A stretch of DNA of 5,959 nt from Candidatus Iainarchaeum sp. (lineage in GTDB: Archaea; B1Sed10-29). The DNA is taken from positions 1-5,959 of the forward strand of contig PWFL01000050.1 of NCBI GenBank assembly GCA_003553825.1, written 5' to 3'. Positions 1-5,009 of the stretch are shown piece after piece. How positions within the stretch are numbered: position 1 is the first letter of the stretch; every line of letters begins with the position of its first letter. Made by a program: the position numbers and the translations under genes. Under the pieces are notes generated by a model that saw only the letters and a list, made by a program, of their open reading frames with translations, made no database searches and had not been told where the DNA came from.

Positions 1-210
1 AATGAAATAAAAGAAAAACCAAAAATAGAGAAAAAACCAGACAAATCAAAAGCACACAAAGAACTGAAAAAAATATCAAAACACCTCACCAAAAAACAAG
101 AAAAAGAAGTAAAAAAATGGACAGAAACAATCTCCGAAATCCAACGAATAAAAGAGATAAAAAACTATTACAGGCCATTGCTAACCTTCCTTCAAAAAAA
201 ATATGGTTAA
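1..210 (+). CDS. C-terminal end of a helical protein, paralogue of the gene at 653-1507 (partial)
   Basis: The frame is open from the left edge and stops with TAA at 208-210, giving 69 residues of a protein that begins outside the window. It is very Lys/Glu-rich and predicted helical. Residues around EVKKWTETISEIQRIKE match the end of the protein at 653-1507 (IKRWVKRIEEIQRINE), and both then carry an aromatic/Arg-rich helix and end near a KYG. The tail NYYRPLLTFLQKKYG also resembles, from memory, the end of the helical middle domain of PEP-synthase-like phosphotransferases, just before the mobile His domain. That would fit the His-domain gene lying downstream at 337. Paralogy is read directly from the sequence. 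The link to the phosphotransferase family is inference. No function can be assigned from this fragment alone. Confidence 0.7.
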   Translation, partial: NEIKEKPKIEKKPDKSKAHKELKKISKHLTKKQEKEVKKWTETISEIQRIKEIKNYYRPLLTFLQKKYG

Positions 211-336
211 CATTTACCTCTTACTTTACAGAACACAATTCAAACTAAAGGAAAAATACAGAAACAATAGGAAAGTACAATCTAACTTGATAAAAAATTA
301 AGGAATTAAAAAAGGAGTGTATAGGAGAGGATACTT
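211..336 (+). promoter_or_regulatory. AT-rich gap before the His-domain gene, with a strong SD at 324-330
   Basis: No convincing coding frame is present between the TAA at 208-210 and the His-domain gene. The stretch is A-rich without a clear TATA element; GATAAAAAATTAAG near 289-302 is the best but weak candidate. GGAGAGG at 324-330 is a good archaeal ribosome-binding site ending 6 bases before the ATC at 337. A second purine block, AAAGGAG at 311-317, lies further upstream. The GTG at 317 opens only an 11-codon frame ending in TAA at 347, so it does not supply a start for the domain. The strong SD so close to the domain boundary is the main evidence that translation starts at 331-337 and not at the later ATG at 415. 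Confidence 0.45.
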
Positions 337-660
337 ATCAAGAAAATAAAGGGAATAGGAGTTTCACCTGGAAAAGTAGAAGGAAAAGCCCTGGTTGTAG
401 ACTCAGGAGAGAAAATGGGAGAAAACCCCAAAGGAAAAATTTTAGTAGTTAAATCAATCGTACCAGCAATGATACCTCAAATATCTTATTCAAAAGGATT
501 AATCTGTGAAACAGGAGGATACTTAACACACATTGGAATTATATCTCGGGAATTTGGAATACCTGCCGTAGCCTCTGCTAGAAAAGCTTCTAAAAAGATA
601 AAGACAGGGAAAAAAATAAAGCTAAAAGGAACAAAAGGAGAAATAGTTATCTATGACTAA
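337..660 (+). CDS. Stand-alone phosphohistidine swivelling domain (PEP-utilising enzyme mobile domain)
   Basis: This is the mobile domain that carries phosphate on a histidine between active sites in PEP synthase, pyruvate phosphate dikinase and rifampin phosphotransferase. The signature ETGGYLTHIGIISREFGIP is complete. The phospho-acceptor should be His at codon 529-531 (residue 65 from an ATC start), followed by the usual SRE-GIPAV segment. The family normally begins with a KGIGVSPGKVEGKALVV-type strand, encoded here at 349-399, upstream of the first in-frame ATG (415). The domain is therefore complete only if translation starts at ATC 337 or ATA 331, behind the SD at 324-330; TAG at 322-324 blocks any earlier start. 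Starting at 415 would give 81 residues and remove the first strands. The stop overlaps the next start (653-660), implying translational coupling. The ATP domain it would need is encoded separately at 2387-3346. Domain identity is secure; the start codon is inferred. Confidence 0.85.
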   Translation: MKKIKGIGVSPGKVEGKALVVDSGEKMGENPKGKILVVKSIVPAMIPQISYSKGLICETGGYLTHIGIISREFGIPAVASARKASKKIKTGKKIKLKGTKGEIVIYD

Positions 661-1507
661 AAAAAGAATATATTCCTCTCTAGAAAGATCATCAATAGGT
701 GAAGTAAAGTTAAAATCAGGCAAAATCACTGATGTAGAAGTATTTATCTACGGAGGAATCATAGAAGCACTTCCTTTAATAGGAGAGAACAAAGAGAAGA
801 CTGAACTACATCCACGTGGAGGTACTCTAATAGATGAGAAAAAGTATGAAAGAGTAAAAAAGAAAGTAGGTGAAAAATGTGAGAGCCTCAAAGGACTAGA
901 AAAGCTTCTTGAAAAACTTAAACAAAAAGAAAAAGCTATGCAGAGATTAATAAAAACAAAAAATGTTGAGAAATACTATGATGAAGCATCTCAGCATCAA
1001 GGATTAGAAAACTGGTTAATGGGAGCGTTTTGGAACGTGCCTCCAAAAGTATTCAGAAAAGAGTTGAAGAATGCGTTACCAAAAAATACATGTAAGGAAA
1101 AAATAGATAAATTATGGCTAACTTTTTTAAACCCTCCAAAGGACATCCCCTCCTTGGAAGCAGTTAATTCATGGTTGTACGAAGAAAAAGAAAGTTTGAA
1201 AATCGCTAAAAGTAAGGAGGAAGAACTTAAATTCAAGAAAATGAAAAAACCTAACAGAGACGCTAGAGAAGAAAAAACAGAAGTATTCAAAGAGGTGGAA
1301 AAACTTGTTACTGAAAAAAAATTTAACAAAATTAAAAGATGGGTAAAGAGAATAGAAGAAATACAAAGAATAAATGAAACAAGACATAGATATGCACCAA
1401 GATATTCAAAAATAATCAGTAAAAAGGGAGAAAAAGATCCTGAATTCATAAAATCAAAAATAGAAAAATACGGGATGAGAGAAATCGAAGGTAATGAGAA
1501 AAATTGA
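653..1507 (+). CDS. Helical protein, putative central (acceptor/linker) subunit of a split PEP-synthase-like system
   Basis: The 284-residue protein starts at an ATG overlapping the His-domain gene by 8 bases, so the two are almost certainly translated together. No signal peptide or membrane segment is visible, so it should be cytoplasmic. Residues 1-60 look like a small beta-rich part ending in LHPRGG. The rest is charged and helical, with a Trp-rich section at 115-175 (HQGLENW, FWNVPP, LWLTFLNPP, SWLYEE) and a C-terminal helix EIQRINETRH at 236-245. The C-terminal part matches the truncated protein at 1-210. The layout (Trp/Pro/His section, then long helices with an Arg/Tyr-rich end) recalls the helical middle domain of rifampin-phosphotransferase-like proteins, but I see no diagnostic catalytic motif. 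I regard it as the partner of the His domain from position and resemblance; function and substrate are unknown. Confidence 0.75.
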   Translation: MTKKRIYSSLERSSIGEVKLKSGKITDVEVFIYGGIIEALPLIGENKEKTELHPRGGTLIDEKKYERVKKKVGEKCESLKGLEKLLEKLKQKEKAMQRLIKTKNVEKYYDEASQHQGLENWLMGAFWNVPPKVFRKELKNALPKNTCKEKIDKLWLTFLNPPKDIPSLEAVNSWLYEEKESLKIAKSKEEELKFKKMKKPNRDAREEKTEVFKEVEKLVTEKKFNKIKRWVKRIEEIQRINETRHRYAPRYSKIISKKGEKDPEFIKSKIEKYGMREIEGNEKN

Positions 1508-1652
1508 GAAGGGAAAAATTCACGATCACTTGAAAAATATCTCTAAATCAAACTACAGTATCCTTGAAACCCTATTCACTTACCATGGAGTTAAAAACTT
1601 TGCTAGGTTAACAGCCTCTAAAAACACATTAAAAGCAATAAAATTTCCATAA
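1494..1652 (+). CDS. Possible small protein of 52 residues overlapping the end of the helical-protein gene
   Basis: ATG at 1494 lies inside the last codons of the preceding gene (14-base overlap) and opens a frame to TAA at 1650-1652. The product starts MRKIEKGKIHDHLKNIS and ends LTASKNTLKAIKFP. Its codon use (AAA, AAC, TTA, GCC) and its Lys/Ile-rich composition match neighbouring genes, and the overlapping start repeats the style of the preceding gene pair. I do not recognise a family. It could be a genuine third gene of the coupled unit, or the tail of a once longer protein. No independent SD is needed if it is coupled, but none is obvious either. Confidence 0.35.
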   Translation: MRKIEKGKIHDHLKNISKSNYSILETLFTYHGVKNFARLTASKNTLKAIKFP

Positions 1653-1701
1653 ACCTTAAAGGAACTTAAAAATAAGAATTAAAGCGTAGGTGATAACAAA
1701 A
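1653..1701 (+). promoter_or_regulatory. Leader with SD AGGTGAT and a possible TATA element for the frameshifted gene
   Basis: AGGTGAT at 1688-1694 is an excellent match to the complement of the archaeal 16S rRNA 3' end, 7 bases before the ATG at 1702. It fixes that start, which is followed at once by a GTG codon. ACTTAAAAATAAG at 1664-1676 could be a TATA-like element about 30 bases before the ATG, but in such AT-rich DNA this is weak. Expression from the upstream genes is equally possible. Confidence 0.4.
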
Positions 1702-2258
1702 ATGGTGCCTAAAAAAGTTTACCATGCCTCCAAACAACAAAATCAAGAAACAATTAAGCCCGCTTTCAAAGGACATAATAAGAAGTTAGTCTATGCAACT
1801 AAAAACAAGCCCCTAGCAGCTCTTTTTTTATCCCGAAAAGAGGGGACTTTACCTGTCAGATAATAGGTGGGGAAACTACCTTAGTCGAAAGATTCGAAGG
1901 AGCTCTTGACTATCGTTACAGTGGAGTGAGTGGTTCAATTTACACATTACCTGGGGAAAAATTCGAAGAATCAAAAACCGACTGGCAATTCGAAGTAACA
2001 TGCAAAGAAGAAGTAACTCCACTAAATGAAGAAAAGATAGAAGAAGCAAAAAAATATCTGATGAAATTAAAAGAAAAAGGAAAGATAAAAATAGTTTACC
2101 ATCCGAACAAACCCGATTATATACCAAAAGATGACAGTGACCTAGTTCAAAAAGCAGTAAAACTAGCTAAACAAGATAAAGAAAAAGCTATGGAAATAAT
2201 AGAAAAATATCATCCAAACCTAAAAAATAGAGTTCTTAAAAAACTAAAAGAAGAATAA
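1702..2258 (+). pseudogene. Unknown-function VYHAS/VYAT-type protein, broken by a single frameshift
   Basis: The ATG at 1702 opens a frame reading MVPKKVYHASKQQN...VYATKNKPLAALFLSRKEG, which stops at TAA 1861. The continuation lies in another frame from GAC at 1845: DFTCQII, ERFEGALDYRYSGVSGSIYTLPGEKF, then IVYHPNKPDYIPKDDSDLV and EKYHPNLKNRVL. Adding one base to the GGGG run at 1842-1845 would join them into a protein of about 185 residues. From memory, bacteria carry small uncharacterised proteins of about this length with the same order of motifs (VYHAS, VYAT, DFTC, ERFEGAFDYRY, GSIYVLPG, PDDDxDLV), which supports reading the two parts as one gene. The N-terminal His and Tyr motifs faintly recall ADP-ribosyltransferase folds; that is speculative. 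The break may be real decay, a sequencing error in a homopolymer, or less likely programmed -1 frameshifting. The intact second part would start only at GTG 1926. Confidence 0.65.
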
Positions 2259-2288
2259 ACATCACGATAAATATTCACAATAAAATAG

Positions 2289-2390
2289 GAAGACACAGAT
2301 AATAGTAGAATCAAAGTAAAAAGAGCGTCTTTAGGTAAAATAAAAAGAGTAGCAAGAATAATAAATAAAGAAGAATCTAAAAATACATGA
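2289..2390 (+). other. Open, coding-like stretch ending in an ATGA overlap with the ATP-grasp gene
   Basis: The frame between TAG 2286-2288 and TGA 2388-2390 reads 33 codons, including SRIKVKRASLGKIKRVARIINKEE, with composition like the neighbouring genes. Its TGA overlaps the ATG of the ATP-grasp gene as ATGA, the classic coupling arrangement. It has no ATG, GTG or TTG suited to start it, so it may be the remnant of a gene that once preceded and was coupled to the ATP-grasp gene, or chance. It is in the same frame as the preceding broken gene but separated from it by three stops. I do not recognise the sequence. Confidence 0.25.
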
Positions 2391-3346
2391 TACACATGAT
2401 CAAAAAATTCAATGAAGAACAAAAAATAAGCGAAGTCGGGGGAAAAGCAAAAAACCTAAGCGAACTATCCAAAATCGTACCAGTCCCAAACGGATACACA
2501 GTAACTACAAAAGGATTCAGAAAATTCCTAAAGAAGAATGAATTAAAAAAACAGATAGAAGAAAAACTCAAAAAGTTAAAAAAAGAAGATAAATCCATTA
2601 GTAAAGTCTCACTTAGACTACGAGAACTTGTTCTACAGAGCAAGATTCCAAAACCCTTAGAAAAAGAAATTTTAAAATCCTACGAAGAATTAAAAAAAGA
2701 CAAAAAGGATCTTACCGTTGCAGTTAGATCAAGCGCCGTGGACGAAGACAACCCAAAAGCCAGCTTCGCAGGCCAACACGACACCTATCTAAATGTAAAC
2801 AAAGAAAAGCTGATGGAGTCCGTGAAAAAATGCTTCGCCTCTCTCTACAATGAAAGAGCTCTACACTACAGAAAAAATAAAGACATACTAAACCATGAAA
2901 TAGAAATAGCTGTAATCATACAAGAAATGATTTATCCTGAAGCAAGCGGAGTACTATTCACATGCGATCCGGTGACCGGAGATAACACAAAAATACTCAT
3001 AGAAACCGTGCCCGGAATAGGAGAACAACTAGTACAAGGAAAAGCCACTCCAGATTTCTACAAAATAGATAAATCCTCAGGAGAAATTCTAGAAGAAAAA
3101 ATAGTAACCCAAGAAAAGAAATACATCAAAGGAGAAAATACAGAGGAACTTATAGAGAAGAAAATTGATAGAGGGGAAGGCTCAACCCCCTGGCTAAACA
3201 AGAAACATATAAATAAACTATTAGAACACTCTAAGAAGATCGAAAAATATTATAAATCCTCACAAGACATAGAATGGGTAATAGACAAACAAGATAAGAT
3301 ATGGATCGTGCAATCAAGACCTGAAACAACGGACAATACTTATTAG
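2387..3346 (+). CDS. Stand-alone ATP-grasp domain of PEP synthase / pyruvate phosphate dikinase type
   Basis: The 319-residue protein corresponds to just the N-terminal nucleotide-binding domain (PPDK_N family) of PEP synthase. This domain uses ATP to phosphorylate the histidine of the mobile domain, usually releasing AMP and phosphate. The family motifs appear in order: GGKAKNLSEL at 18-27, VPNGYTVTT near 33-41, VAVRSSAVDED at 111-121 with the ATP-contacting Arg114, SFAGQHDTYLNV at 126-137, SGVLFTCDPVTG at 187-198, the ETVPGIGEQLVQGKATPDFY segment, DIEW at 294-297 and the terminal QSRPET at 309-314. It ends exactly where the ATP domain ends in fused enzymes, so it is a complete split subunit, not a truncation. 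The ATG at 2387 overlaps an upstream stop; a second ATG at 2396 would give the more usual start MIKKF. Its natural partner is the His domain at 337-660. The absence of a PEP-binding domain means PEP synthesis cannot be assumed. Confidence 0.93.
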   Translation: MIHMIKKFNEEQKISEVGGKAKNLSELSKIVPVPNGYTVTTKGFRKFLKKNELKKQIEEKLKKLKKEDKSISKVSLRLRELVLQSKIPKPLEKEILKSYEELKKDKKDLTVAVRSSAVDEDNPKASFAGQHDTYLNVNKEKLMESVKKCFASLYNERALHYRKNKDILNHEIEIAVIIQEMIYPEASGVLFTCDPVTGDNTKILIETVPGIGEQLVQGKATPDFYKIDKSSGEILEEKIVTQEKKYIKGENTEELIEKKIDRGEGSTPWLNKKHINKLLEHSKKIEKYYKSSQDIEWVIDKQDKIWIVQSRPETTDNTY

Positions 3347-3350
3347 CACT

Positions 3351-3584
3351 ATCAACAAAAAAGCACTTATAACTCTCAACGTAGAACGAAGAAGAGAAAG
3401 AGCAAATACTGAAGATTTTCTGAAAGAGGATTAGAGAACAGACTGGAATCACTATCCTGATAATATGCATGTGCAATTAGCTTTGAAAACAGATGCGGAT
3501 TTGTCAGTAACTTGGAACATGGAAGATTTTGAAAAAGCAAAGGATTTGATAGAGCCGGTAACTCCTACATGGATAGTTACTTAA
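3351..3584 (+). pseudogene. C-terminal remnant of a PIN-domain (VapC-like) toxin with an internal stop
   Basis: In this frame the segment after TAG 3432-3434 reads DWNHYPDNMHVQLALKTDAD followed by LSVTWNMEDFEKAKDLIEPVTP and TAA at 3582. The pattern xxHxxLALxxxADxxVTWNxxDFxxA...IxPxTP is the C-terminal half of a PIN domain, the RNase fold of VapC toxins, including the Asp-rich metal-binding segment near TWNxxDF. The N-terminal half, with the first catalytic Asp, is not found. A coding-like stretch upstream of the stop (ERRRERANTEDFLKED) may be part of the same gene. A truncated start, an in-frame TAG and no SD mark it as decayed. Its end overlaps the 3' end of the antitoxin on the other strand by 8 bases (3577-3584). 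Confidence 0.6.
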
Positions 3585-3840
3585 GTCCTTTTTCTTCTAA
3601 GTATTCATCAGCTACTTTAGCCTTCTCTTCTTTAGTAAGTAACCCTCCTTCTCCTCCTCTTTCCTTTATTGTTTCTCCAACCTCTTCTGCCTGCTCTTCA
3701 ATTTTTTTCATGATGTCATTTTGTTCTTTTGACTCTTTTATACGCTTTAAAGTAGTTACAAGCTGGTTATATTCTTTTTTAGGAATTTCAATCATCTTTT
3801 CCTTTTTCTGACTTTCTTTTTGAACTTGTTTTTGTGTCAT
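3577..3840 (-). CDS. Antitoxin-like protein without an adjacent co-oriented toxin
   Basis: The 87-residue protein starts MTQKQVQKESQKKEKMIEIPKKEYNQL. The basic N-terminal tail, the short strand MIEIPKKEY and the long charged helix are shared with the products of 4558-4758 and 5262-5462, of which the latter is paired with a RelE toxin. I therefore call it an antitoxin of the RelB-like class: strand-helix DNA-binding head and an extended tail that would wrap the toxin. Downstream on its own strand, where a toxin gene would sit, there is only the antisense of the PIN remnant and the ATP-grasp gene. The ATG is supported by the conserved MTQK start and by a TATA element 36 bases upstream. It may have lost its toxin, act on a toxin encoded elsewhere, or simply act as a regulator. 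Confidence 0.7.
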   Translation of the reverse strand: MTQKQVQKESQKKEKMIEIPKKEYNQLVTTLKRIKESKEQNDIMKKIEEQAEEVGETIKERGGEGGLLTKEEKAKVADEYLEEKGLK

Positions 3841-3870
3841 TTTAACCCCGTTTATTAGTTGCTCTTCTGC

Positions 3871-3880
3871 CTTTATATAG
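3871..3880 (-). promoter_or_regulatory. TATA element of the orphan antitoxin gene
   Basis: Read on the minus strand it is CTATATAAAG, a near-ideal archaeal TATA box. Its centre is about 36 bases before the ATG (3840), which predicts transcription starting roughly 10 bases before the gene. The same spacing recurs at the other two antitoxin genes, and all three leaders share an ACTAAT block between TATA and ATG. Confidence 0.65.
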
Positions 3881-3967
3881 TTTACTTGTTTAGAAGCGCC
3901 TGACCTAGTTCTTTTTGTTAGCCCCTATCCATCGATATCTGTGCTTTAAATTGGTAGATTGGGTTTT

Positions 3968-4225
3968 ATGGGTCTAAAAATCGGAGAACAAGAATTTCCC
4001 TTGACTTATGATTCTGAAACACAGCAATAGGAGACGGAAGAGATATACATGGATAGGGACGAGATGCTTGTGGATCCCAAGGTAGAGGGAGAAACCGAAG
4101 CAGAGGTAGAAGCGGAAACAGCAATAGCCACAAGCATAATATACAATGGAATCCAGGAACAATAGAGTGCTGAGAGCAGCGCTCACAGTAGCATCAAGTT
4201 TATAAAAAAGAAATCTTTTACATAA
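3968..4225 (+). pseudogene. Coding-like but stop-interrupted stretch of unknown origin
   Basis: The stretch 3841-4245 holds no clear gene. Its best content is the frame from ATG 3968, which reads MGLKIGEQEFPLTYDSETQQ, then TAG 4028, then 44 open codons (ETEEIYMDRDEMLVDPKVEG onward, rich in Glu/Ala), then TAG 4163 and a short run to TAA 4223. An internal ATG at 4049 could make a 38-residue protein. Codon choice looks like that of real genes here, whereas the opposite strand gives an unlikely Cys/Phe/Leu-rich product. I read it as a decaying gene or a chance open frame. No family is recognised. Confidence 0.3.
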
Positions 4226-4236
4226 GACAGAGTGAT
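4199..4236 (+). promoter_or_regulatory. Probable TATA element and SD for the plus-strand RelE-type toxin
   Basis: TTTATAAAAA at 4199-4208 is a fair TATA element about 42 bases before the ATG at 4246. AGTGAT at 4231-4236 resembles the archaeal GGTGAT ribosome-binding sequence at 9 bases from the start. This suggests the toxin is transcribed by itself, without an antitoxin gene ahead of it on the same strand. Confidence 0.45.
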
Positions 4237-4245
4237 TGATACAAA

Positions 4246-4575
4246 ATGCCAAGAACCTATGATTTAAAATCAAAAGACTACAAAGTAGAAACCACCCCAG
4301 AATTTGAAAAGCAAGTCAAGAAGAAACACAGATCAAAAAAACAACAGTACGAGAAAATTATAAAAAAACTAAAAAAGAACCCTGAAGCATATGGAAAACC
4401 ATTGAAGAGCGTAAAAAACATAGAAGAACTCAAAGAAAGACCTTGGGAAATACGCTTCGGCAAAAGCTATAGAATAATCTACACAATCAACCAAAAAGGA
4501 AAAACAGTAACTTTAGAAGGAATAAAACACCATAAAAAACTATCTCCGAAAGAAATCTCAAAGCTCCTCAAGTAG
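4246..4575 (+). CDS. RelE/ParE-superfamily toxin with N-terminal extension
   Basis: The 109-residue product has the RelE layout: a strand with FEKQVKKK (residues 13-27), two helices with KKLKKNPEAYGKPLK (40-54), then the antiparallel strands WEIRFGKSYRIIYTI (67-81) and KTVTLEGIKHHKKL. Arg70 and Arg76 sit where family members place the basic residues that hold or cleave ribosome-bound mRNA, and His95-His96-Lys97 lie in the C-terminal catalytic region. It is longer than the toxin at 5000-5260 because of about 12 extra N-terminal residues. Its stop lies 18 bases inside the opposite-strand antitoxin gene. RelE toxins normally follow their antitoxin on the same strand; here the only nearby antitoxins are on the other strand. 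RelE-like fold is confident; mRNA-cleaving activity is inferred from family. Confidence 0.85.
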   Translation: MPRTYDLKSKDYKVETTPEFEKQVKKKHRSKKQQYEKIIKKLKKNPEAYGKPLKSVKNIEELKERPWEIRFGKSYRIIYTINQKGKTVTLEGIKHHKKLSPKEISKLLK

Positions 4576-4758
4576 TTTCTCTGCTGGCCTAGTTTCTCCC
4601 CTCTCTTTCTGCTCCTTTCTCTTTCTCAATTGATCCATCGCGTCCTCATCTGCCAAGAGCTCAAGAGTTCGCTTAAGAGACTCCAATTCCTCGTACTTCT
4701 CTCTAGGAACCTCAATTACTTCTTTTTGCTTTTGCTTCTGAGCTGTTTTCTGTGTCAT
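4558..4758 (-). CDS. Antitoxin, convergent with and overlapping the RelE-type toxin gene
   Basis: From the ATG at 4758 the product is 66 residues, starting MTQKTAQKQKQKEVIEVPREKYEELESL and ending PAEKLLEEL. It shares the basic tail, the IEVP-x-x-x-Y strand and the following charged helix with the antitoxins at 3577-3840 and 5262-5462. A GTG three codons upstream (4767) is in frame, but the ATG is preferred because MTQK starts all three proteins and because it lies 36 bases from the TATA element. The gene ends within the last codons of the toxin at 4246-4575, encoded on the other strand, so the two messages can pair over at least 18 bases at their 3' ends. It probably neutralises that toxin, but the pairing is inferred from proximity alone. 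Confidence 0.72.
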   Translation of the reverse strand: MTQKTAQKQKQKEVIEVPREKYEELESLKRTLELLADEDAMDQLRKRKEQKERGETRPAEKLLEEL

Positions 4759-4767
4759 TTTAACCAC

Positions 4768-4925
4768 ATTTATTAATTAGTCCTAGATATTTATATACTT
4801 TGCTTGTTTGGGGTTGTTTGTTTATTTTTTCTTATTGGTCTTAGGTTATGTTAGTGGGTGGTTTTAGTGTTACTGGGTAAAGGTAGGAGGTAGTGTGGAT
4901 GGTTCAGTTATTCTTTGTTTGGGTG
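4768..4925. other. Non-coding gap between the second antitoxin promoter and the orphan tail repeat
   Basis: Apart from the TATA element and leader of the antitoxin at its left end, this stretch has no supportable gene. It is G/T-rich on the plus strand, with stops in all frames at short intervals, and I see no terminator hairpin, tRNA or CRISPR-type repeat. It may be the eroded 3' flank of a former second copy of the surface-protein gene. Confidence 0.4.
4787..4798 (-). promoter_or_regulatory. TATA element of the second antitoxin gene
   Basis: On the minus strand this reads GTATATAAATAT, a strong archaeal TATA box centred about 36 bases before the ATG at 4758. Downstream of it, the sequence GGTTAAAATGACACA around the start codon (4751-4765) is identical to that at the orphan antitoxin (3833-3847), so the promoter and leader were copied together with the gene. 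Confidence 0.65.
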
Positions 4926-5009
4926 TCATGTTGGGAATATTGGTGGGGGGTTTGGTGACAGGTGTAAGTATATGTCTACTGTGTGGCAGTAGGTTGGTAT
5001 TATCTGTAG
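4926..5009 (-). repeat. Orphan second copy of the surface-protein C-terminal tail
   Basis: On the minus strand this reads PTYCHTVDIYLHLSPNPPPI then FPT and TGA at 4926-4928. It is clearly related to the end of the surface protein at 5558-5640 (PVYCHTVDMYFCMAPPRHHP then PICPT and TGA). A 20-base block at 4972-4991 is identical to 5610-5629. The copy is cut off at its upstream side just where the RelE-type toxin gene ends (TAA at 5000-5002), so no protein can reach it in frame. Only one of the tail's cysteines survives. It flanks the toxin-antitoxin pair in the same orientation as the intact copy. Confidence 0.75.

Noticed and set aside
211..336. A programmed frameshift from the GTG at 317 into the His-domain frame
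   Set aside because: The 11-codon frame from GTG 317 resembles nothing in the family and there is no slippery sequence. A non-ATG start behind the SD at 324-330 is simpler.
997..1449. Long open frame on the minus strand inside the helical-protein gene
   Set aside because: It is a Phe/Leu/Ser-rich mirror of a Lys/Glu-rich gene, with no SD or family resemblance, and the plus-strand gene is supported by coupling to the His-domain gene.
2286..4165. TAG read as an amino acid (pyrrolysine), because in-frame TAG codons interrupt coding-like stretches at 2286, 3432, 4028 and 4163
   Set aside because: The ATP-grasp gene and the plus-strand RelE-type gene both end at TAG exactly where their families end, so TAG works as a stop here. 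The interrupted stretches also lack starts or N-termini, as expected of decay.
3974..4273. 99-codon open frame on the minus strand opposite the stop-interrupted stretch
   Set aside because: The product is rich in Cys, Phe, Leu and Tyr with no start signal, typical of antisense to Glu/Ala-rich codons. It also runs through the start of the plus-strand toxin gene.
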